Source: Nucisporomicrobium flavum
Lineage (GTDB): Bacteria; Actinomycetota; Actinomycetes; Mycobacteriales; Micromonosporaceae
DNA: 64,000 nucleotides
NCBI RefSeq assembly: GCF_016464385.1
Contig: NZ_JADMLH010000002.1
Location: forward strand, 186,001 to 250,000
Direction: 5' to 3'
The position numbers were made by a program, and so were the translations under genes. Shown piece by piece: positions 59,712 through 64,000 of the stretch (within the stretch, counting starts at the first letter, position 1; every line of letters begins with the position of its first letter). The notes beneath the pieces are model-generated. The model had not been told where the DNA came from, searched no databases, and worked only from the letters and a program-made list of their open reading frames with translations.

Positions 59712-60827
59712 GTGACCCGGAACCTGCTGCGCGCGCTCGCCGCCCTCGTCGTGCTGGCCGCCGCGGGGCTGATCGGCTGGCGGGTGCTCGGCCCGGCCGA
59801 GGTGCTCGAGCCGGCGACCGGCGCGTACCCGGTCGCGGCCGTCCTGCCGCCGGGCGCCACCGGCAAGGTCACGCAGGCGCCGCTGATCGTCGACGACCGG
59901 ATCCGGGTGTACGCCGGCCCGCGCGTGATCAAGGCCGACGGGCCGGTCGGCGAGAGGATGGCGATCACGCCGCTGTGGTCGTACCGGCGCTGGCCCGCCG
60001 AGGTCAGCGGGGTCGTCGCGGTCGGGAGCACGGTGGTGAGCCGGTGGACCGACGGGACGTTGATCGCGCTGGACGGGCGTACCGGGACCGTCGCGTGGCG
60101 GGCGAGCGTACCGGCCGGCGAGCCCTTCACCGACCGCACCGGCGCGACCGCCGTCTGGGCCCCGCCCGGCCTGTACGTGGCCGGCCCGGCCGTCTTCGTC
60201 GGCGACAGCGGCAAGGTCCTCGCCTTCTCGGCCGCCGACGGCTCACCGCGCTGGACGATCACCCTCCCGCGGGGCTGCGTCACGCCCTTCGTCACCGTCG
60301 GCGGCCAGTTCGTCTGCGGCGTGGGCGCCTGGGACGTCACCTCCGGCGCGGCGGTCCGCAGCTGGCCGGTGGGGCCGTCGACCCCCGTGGGCTGCGGCGT
60401 CGCCCGGTCCGGGTGTGCCGGCCTGCGCGACGCGGCGGGGCACGGCTGGCTCACCGGCGGGCCGCGGCCCGTGCGTACGCCGGCCCTGGACGCGCGCGAG
60501 GCGACCGCCGGCGGCGGCCTCGTGCTGACCGCGTCCGGCGGTGCCGTGACCGCGTCGGGGGCCGCGTCCTGGCGCTGGGCGGGCGAGGCTCAGGTGCTGG
60601 GCGTACGCGCGAACAAGGTCGTCCTGCTGACCCCGGACCGGCACATCGTGGTGCTGGACGCGCGCACCGGCTCCCGGACCGCGGCCTTCCCCATGTACGT
60701 CAAGCGGGAGCGCGTCGAGCCGTGGCAGCCGCACCTGTGGCAGCTGACGGACTCGTACGTGGCCGTCGAACGGCTGCAGGACGACGACTATTACCTCCCG
60801 GACCCGTCCGTCATCGCGGCGATCTAG
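59712..60827 (+). CDS. PQQ-like beta-propeller protein, membrane-anchored
   Basis: 371 residues. An N-terminal signal-anchor (about 6-26, ALAALVVLAAAGLIGW) is followed by propeller blades with the Trp-rich repeat core (VVSRWTDGTLIALDGRTGTVAWRASV, VLAFSAADGSPRWTITL, HIVVLDARTGSRTAAF). Four Cys occur between about 196 and 240. It resembles BamB/PQQ-enzyme-like propellers but lacks dehydrogenase active-site residues that I can see. It faces outward. GTG 59712 begins 15 bp after the SRPBCC stop. The stop overlaps the convergent gene by 4 bp. Confidence 0.75.
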   Translation: MTRNLLRALAALVVLAAAGLIGWRVLGPAEVLEPATGAYPVAAVLPPGATGKVTQAPLIVDDRIRVYAGPRVIKADGPVGERMAITPLWSYRRWPAEVSGVVAVGSTVVSRWTDGTLIALDGRTGTVAWRASVPAGEPFTDRTGATAVWAPPGLYVAGPAVFVGDSGKVLAFSAADGSPRWTITLPRGCVTPFVTVGGQFVCGVGAWDVTSGAAVRSWPVGPSTPVGCGVARSGCAGLRDAAGHGWLTGGPRPVRTPALDAREATAGGGLVLTASGGAVTASGAASWRWAGEAQVLGVRANKVVLLTPDRHIVVLDARTGSRTAAFPMYVKRERVEPWQPHLWQLTDSYVAVERLQDDDYYLPDPSVIAAI

Positions 60828-61735
60828 AAGGTGATCCGCGCCGCGACCGGCAGGTGGTCGCTGCCCGTGCGCGGGAGCGACCACAGCGACGTCACGGTGA
60901 GCCCGCGGCCCAGAATCTGATCGATGCGGGCCACGGGCGCTCGCGCGGGCCAGCTGAACGCGAACGCCGGCGCTGTGCCGAGCCGCGTGGTCACCGGCTT
61001 CAGGCCGCGGTCGTCGACGGTGCCGTTCAGGTCGCCCAGCAGCAGCACCCGGCCGAGCGGCTCGGCGTCCAGCGCCGCGCCGAGCCGGGCCGCACTCTCG
61101 TTCCGCGGTGCCGTCGCGAAACCCGTGACGCCCATGCGTACGGACGGCAGGTGCGCGACGTACACCGCGATGTCGCCGTACGGGGTGCGGACGGCCGCGC
61201 GCAGGCCACGGTTCCAGTCCGTCGCGAACGCCCGTGGCCGGATGTCGAGCGCGGCCTCCTCGGCAATCGGGTAGCGCGACCACAGCGCCACGGTCCCGTG
61301 CACCACGCGGTGCGGGTACGCCGCCCCGAACGCCGCGTCGTACGCCGGCAACGCCTCGGGAAGCACCTCGCTGAGCGCCACCAGGTCGGGCGATACGCGC
61401 AGCAGCTCCCGTACCGTCCCGGCCGGGTCCCGGTTCTCGTCGCTGGCGTTGTGCTGCACGGCGACCAGGTCCTGCCGCTCGTCCCCGGGCAGCAGCGCCG
61501 GTCCGAAAAGCACCAGCCACGCGATCAGCGGCAACAGCACCGCGGGCAACGCCACCCGGGGCCGCCGCCACCAGCCCAGCGGCGCGAGCATCGGTACGCT
61601 GAGTCCGAGCCATGGTAGGAACGTCTCAATGACGCTACCGGGATTGCCGCCCATGTCGGGGATCAACCGGTGCCCCGCCAGCACGATGGTGACCAGGACC
61701 GCCGCGGCCACCACCCCGAAACCTCGCCAGCGCAC
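60824..61735 (-). CDS. Membrane-anchored endonuclease/exonuclease/phosphatase family protein
   Basis: 303 residues from GTG 61735, chosen as the only start near the divergent promoter; no ribosome site is seen. Three hydrophobic helices (about 8-25, 38-52, 60-85) precede an EEP domain: VAVQHNASDENRD, LVALSEVLPEALPAY, VLLLGDLNGTVDDRGL and the C-terminal GSDHLPVAARI, which supply the Asn, Glu, Asp/Asn and Asp-His active-site residues. The domain is outside or at the membrane face. The substrate (nucleic acid, sphingomyelin or other phosphoester) is unknown. Confidence 0.78.
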   Translation of the reverse strand: MRWRGFGVVAAAVLVTIVLAGHRLIPDMGGNPGSVIETFLPWLGLSVPMLAPLGWWRRPRVALPAVLLPLIAWLVLFGPALLPGDERQDLVAVQHNASDENRDPAGTVRELLRVSPDLVALSEVLPEALPAYDAAFGAAYPHRVVHGTVALWSRYPIAEEAALDIRPRAFATDWNRGLRAAVRTPYGDIAVYVAHLPSVRMGVTGFATAPRNESAARLGAALDAEPLGRVLLLGDLNGTVDDRGLKPVTTRLGTAPAFAFSWPARAPVARIDQILGRGLTVTSLWSLPRTGSDHLPVAARITF

Positions 61736-61755
61736 CGCCGGATGGTACGAAACAG

Positions 61756-61765
61756 ACTCTAGGAT
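61756..61765. promoter_or_regulatory. Overlapping divergent -10 elements of the EEP and SMP-30 genes
   Basis: ACTCTAGGAT contains TAGAGT on the minus strand (61761-61756) and TAGGAT on the plus strand (61760-61765), sharing a central TA. The plus element ends 6 nt before GTG 61772; the minus element lies 20 nt before GTG 61735. Intergenic gap 36 bp. Confidence 0.6.
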
Positions 61766-61771
61766 CGAGCG

Positions 61772-62539
61772 GTGCGCGTACTGATCGACGGACTGTCGCT
61801 GGGCGAGTCGATGCGCTGGCACGACGGCCGGCTCTGGTTCTGCGACTGGGGAACAGGGCAGATCGCCCGCTTCTCCGACGGCAGCGCGACGGCCGTCGCA
61901 CGGATCGCCGACTTCCCCTTCTGCATCGACTGGCTGCCCGACGGCCGGATGGTCGTGATCACGGGACGCGGTCCGCTGCTGCGCGAGGAACCGGACGGCA
62001 CGCTCGGCACCTTCGTCCGGCTCGAGGCGCCGTACCCGTGGAACGACATCGCCGTCGACCGCGCCGGGAACGTGTTCGTCAACAACATCGGGTACGACTA
62101 CTACGCGGGACCGCGCGGACCGGGAACGATCAGCGTGGTCACGCCCCGGGGCGAGGTCCGGGAGGCCGCCGGCGACCTGGACTTCCCGAACGGGATGGCG
62201 TTCGACGGCGACACGCTGATCGTGGCCGAGTCGCACGGCAGCAGGCTCACCGCCTTCGACGTGGCACCCGACGGCGGGCTGCACAACCGGCGGGTCTGGG
62301 CCGCCCTCGAGAACGCGGCGCCCGACGGCATCTGCGTGCCCGCCCCGGGCCAGGTCTGGTACGCCGACGTGCCGAACAAGGAATGCGTGCTCGTGCGCGA
62401 GGGCGGTGAGGTCCTCCGCCGGGTCCCGCTCGACCGGGGCGGCTTCGACTGCGTGGTCGGCGACGGCGTGCTGTACGCGGTCACCGCGGTCTACCCCAGC
62501 GCCACGGCCCAGGGACAACTCGTCGCCATCGACCTCTAG
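61772..62539 (+). CDS. SMP-30/gluconolactonase-like protein
   Basis: 255 residues forming a beta-propeller of the SMP-30/gluconolactonase/LRE family: GESMRWHDGRLWFCDWG (with the metal Glu), WNDIAVDRAGNVFVNNIG (metal Asn), DLDFPNGMAFDGDTLIVAESHGSRL and PDGICVPAPGQVWYADVP (metal Asp). It probably hydrolyses a sugar or other lactone. The stop shares a CTAG with the ROK gene's stop. The substrate is unknown. Confidence 0.85.
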   Translation: MRVLIDGLSLGESMRWHDGRLWFCDWGTGQIARFSDGSATAVARIADFPFCIDWLPDGRMVVITGRGPLLREEPDGTLGTFVRLEAPYPWNDIAVDRAGNVFVNNIGYDYYAGPRGPGTISVVTPRGEVREAAGDLDFPNGMAFDGDTLIVAESHGSRLTAFDVAPDGGLHNRRVWAALENAAPDGICVPAPGQVWYADVPNKECVLVREGGEVLRRVPLDRGGFDCVVGDGVLYAVTAVYPSATAQGQLVAIDL

Positions 62540-63648
62540 ACGAGGCTCGCCAGCAGGGCGGTCCAGGCCTCCTCGGCGGCGCCCGCGAGCGGACCGTCGT
62601 CGCCCAGCGCCGCGGCGAGCACCGGTGGCGGCGATGCCCGGCGGAAGGCCATCAGCCCCGCCCGGTACGCCTCCTCCAGCGCCTGCGGTGCCGCGGCGAG
62701 CAGGTCGGCGCCCAGGCCGCCCAGCGTCACGAGGTCCGGGTCGAGGCCGTTGACCAGGCCCGCGATGCCCCGGCCCAGAGCGGCTGCCACGGTCGCCGTC
62801 GCGGCCGCCGGCTCCGGGTCGGTGGCGGTGATGATGCGGCGGGCGTACGAGACGGGGTCGCGGGGCTGGTCGTGGCCCAGCAACCGGGCCAGCGCCGAGC
62901 CGTCGACCGCGGTGCCCCAGCAGCCGTACGCCCCGCACGGGCACGCCACCGCCGGGTCCCCGAACGGCATGTGCCCGAACTCCCCGGCCGCGCCCAGCGC
63001 CCCCACCAGGACCTGGCCGCCGTTGACCACCGCGCCGCCGAGCCCCGCCTCGATCCGCAGGTGCAGGGCGACCGACGCGCCGACCGCCACCCCGCGGTGC
63101 GACTCGGCCGACGCCGCCAGCGTGGCGTCGTTGCCGGCCACGAAGATCTCCGCACCCGGCCAGGCCGCCGCCAGGTCCACGTCGTGCCAGCCCAGGTTGC
63201 TCGCGTCCAGCACGAGGTCGCGGGAGACCGTGCCGGGCGCCGAGATGCCGATGCCGCGGACGCGGTCGCCGTACTGCCGGCGCAGCCGAGTCACGGCCGT
63301 ACCGATCGCCGCGACGACCTCCGTGCCGCTGTGGCCGCCGACGTCCTTGCGGACGGTGGCCAGCGTGCCGCCGCCGAGCTCGACGACGTCGACGCGCCAG
63401 GCCTCGTGGGTGATCGAGGCGGCGGCGATGAGCGGCCCGCGCGGGTGCGGGATCAGCGAGGTGGTGGGCCGGCCGCGCGCCCCGCTGGGCGCGGCGGGCT
63501 GCTCGGCGAGGAGCCCGGCCTGCCCGAGCCGGCCGACGAGCTCCGTGGTCGCCCCGGTGCCGACGCCGATCAGCCGGGCCGCGTCCGCCCGGGTGACCCC
63601 GGGACGGGCGTGCACCACCCGCAGCAGCTCGGTCGCGCGCGTCGTCAC
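62536..63648 (-). CDS. ROK-family transcriptional regulator of the adjacent transporter
   Basis: 370 residues. The winged helix (VTRADAARLIGVGTGATTELVGRLGQAGLL) is followed by the ROK domain with DNDATLAA-like GNDATLAASAESH, GAAGEFGHM and the zinc motif CPCGAYGCWG. The full motif ends in Glu; here Trp-Gly-Thr follows. GTG 63648 has GGGGGAAC upstream. A palindrome (63664-63684) lies in the gap to the divergent MFS gene, which it probably controls. The inducer is unknown. Confidence 0.82.
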   Translation of the reverse strand: MTTRATELLRVVHARPGVTRADAARLIGVGTGATTELVGRLGQAGLLAEQPAAPSGARGRPTTSLIPHPRGPLIAAASITHEAWRVDVVELGGGTLATVRKDVGGHSGTEVVAAIGTAVTRLRRQYGDRVRGIGISAPGTVSRDLVLDASNLGWHDVDLAAAWPGAEIFVAGNDATLAASAESHRGVAVGASVALHLRIEAGLGGAVVNGGQVLVGALGAAGEFGHMPFGDPAVACPCGAYGCWGTAVDGSALARLLGHDQPRDPVSYARRIITATDPEPAAATATVAAALGRGIAGLVNGLDPDLVTLGGLGADLLAAAPQALEEAYRAGLMAFRRASPPPVLAAALGDDGPLAGAAEEAWTALLASLV

Positions 63649-63663
63649 ACCGTTCCCCCTTCT

Positions 63664-63684
63664 TATGCTCTGTAGAAGAGCATA
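63664..63684. promoter_or_regulatory. Operator-like palindrome between the ROK and MFS genes
   Basis: TATGCTCT (63664-63671) and AGAGCATA (63677-63684) are perfect arms with a 5-nt spacer. It overlaps CATAAG on the minus strand (a possible ROK -10) and CATATT (63681-63686), a possible MFS -10. Confidence 0.65.
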
Positions 63685-63690
63685 TTGTCG

Positions 63691-63710
63691 GATGGTGAAG
63701 CTTCACCATC
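63691..63710. promoter_or_regulatory. Perfect 20-bp palindrome covering the MFS start codon
   Basis: GATGGTGAAG followed by its reverse complement CTTCACCATC, with no spacer. The ATG of the MFS gene is at 63692-63694. In DNA it could bind a dimer; in RNA it would hide the start codon. Confidence 0.6.
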
Positions 63711-64000
63711 GCGGCGCTCTCGTCGTGCTCGGCGCGTCGTGCTTCGTCTACGTCACCGCGGAGACCATCCCGGTCGGGCTGCTCCCGCAGATCGCGTCCG
63801 GGCTGGCGGTGCACGAGGCGGACGTGGGGCTCCTGCTGACCAGCTACGCCGTCGTGGCGGCCGTGACCACCGTGCCTCTGACGGCGCTGACCATGCGGAT
63901 CCCCCGGCGCCTGCTGCTCGCCACGACCCTGGCGATCTTCGTGCTCTCCCAGGTGGCGGCCGCGTCCGCGGACACCTTCCTCATCCTCGCGCTCTCCCGG
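63692..64000 (+). CDS. MFS transporter, N-terminal part (continues beyond window)
   Basis: About 103 residues are visible. The sequence after MVKLHHRG contains three hydrophobic helices (about 10-30, 44-66, 74-95) with ETIPVGLLPQIASGL between the first two, a feature of DHA1-family drug or sugar efflux transporters, and LLTSYAVVAAVTTVPLTALTMRIPRR (the loop 2-3 motif region). Divergent from a ROK regulator with an operator in between, so the ligand may be a sugar or related metabolite. The rest of the gene is outside the window. Confidence 0.8.
   Translation, partial: MVKLHHRGALVVLGASCFVYVTAETIPVGLLPQIASGLAVHEADVGLLLTSYAVVAAVTTVPLTALTMRIPRRLLLATTLAIFVLSQVAAASADTFLILALSR

Noticed and set aside
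60824-63814. 996-residue minus-strand frame joining the ROK region to the EEP protein
   Set aside because: Only the last 303 residues are protein-like; the upstream part is out of frame with the ROK gene and crosses a divergent promoter.

Overview
The window is very GC-rich, with many GTG starts and dense gene packing. Its gene order (fol cluster, pan genes, nad genes, coaX, lsr2, clpC, mutY, disA-radA, carD-ispDF) is that of an actinomycete chromosome. A four-gene set matching the alkylresorcinol-derived quinone cluster I recall from Actinoplanes missouriensis (agq), together with an orphan nuoD, points to Micromonosporaceae and most likely an Actinoplanes-like strain. I see no tRNA, rRNA, CRISPR array, transposase or integrase.

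Layout. 1-5434 (minus): the end of a type IV secretion-like operon (TrbC/VirB2-like, PrgI/VirB3-like, VirB4-like ATPase, polytopic membrane protein cut by the window edge). 5750-8038: folP-folB-folK-DUF3180. 8114-10261: an orphan ABC-permease-like protein and two small unknown proteins. 10407-14083: a betaine/choline-type ABC importer whose ATPase and first permease diverge from starts 2 bp apart and whose binding protein is circularly permuted. 14308-18123: a low-complexity membrane protein, then (minus) a MidA-type methyltransferase and a lone NuoD. 18232-24884: DUF2520 dehydrogenase, panC, panD, a lipoprotein, nadB, nadC, coaX (pantothenate, CoA and NAD supply). 25505-28766: lsr2 and clpC, separated by a DnaA-box cluster. 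28825-29360: degenerate GC-rich tandem repeats. 29375-39375: HIT protein, FtsX-type ABC exporter, mutY, ACT-domain protein, def, disA, radA and two exported proteins. 39481-43354: agq-like cluster (UbiA, methyltransferase, acyl-CoA dehydrogenase-like flavoprotein, type III PKS). 44958-46663: carD, ispD, ispF. 47878-55975: a chitosan-oligosaccharide system (ROK repressor, ABC importer, GH4 enzyme, kinase) beside a divergent RICIN-GH46 chitosanase. 56023-59210: homogentisate catabolism (hmgA, an unknown gene, fahA). 59238-64000: SRPBCC protein, PQQ-like beta-propeller, EEP phosphatase, SMP-30 protein, ROK regulator and the start of an MFS transporter.

How the parts work together. The chitosanase would release glucosamine oligomers outside the cell, the lipoprotein and permeases would import them, and the GH4 enzyme and BadF-type kinase would process them under the ROK repressor, for which an operator-like palindrome lies on its own promoter. 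HmgA and FahA flank an unknown protein where a maleylacetoacetate isomerase would be expected. MidA-family enzymes methylate the NuoD homologue in mitochondria, so the adjacent methyltransferase-NuoD pair is probably an enzyme and its substrate.

Promoter architecture is unusually easy to read. At least sixteen genes carry a TANNNT -10 element ending 6-8 nt before a GTG or ATG, as expected for leaderless mRNAs. I used this to choose several starts. All functions are read from sequence motifs and remembered families; no database search was run.
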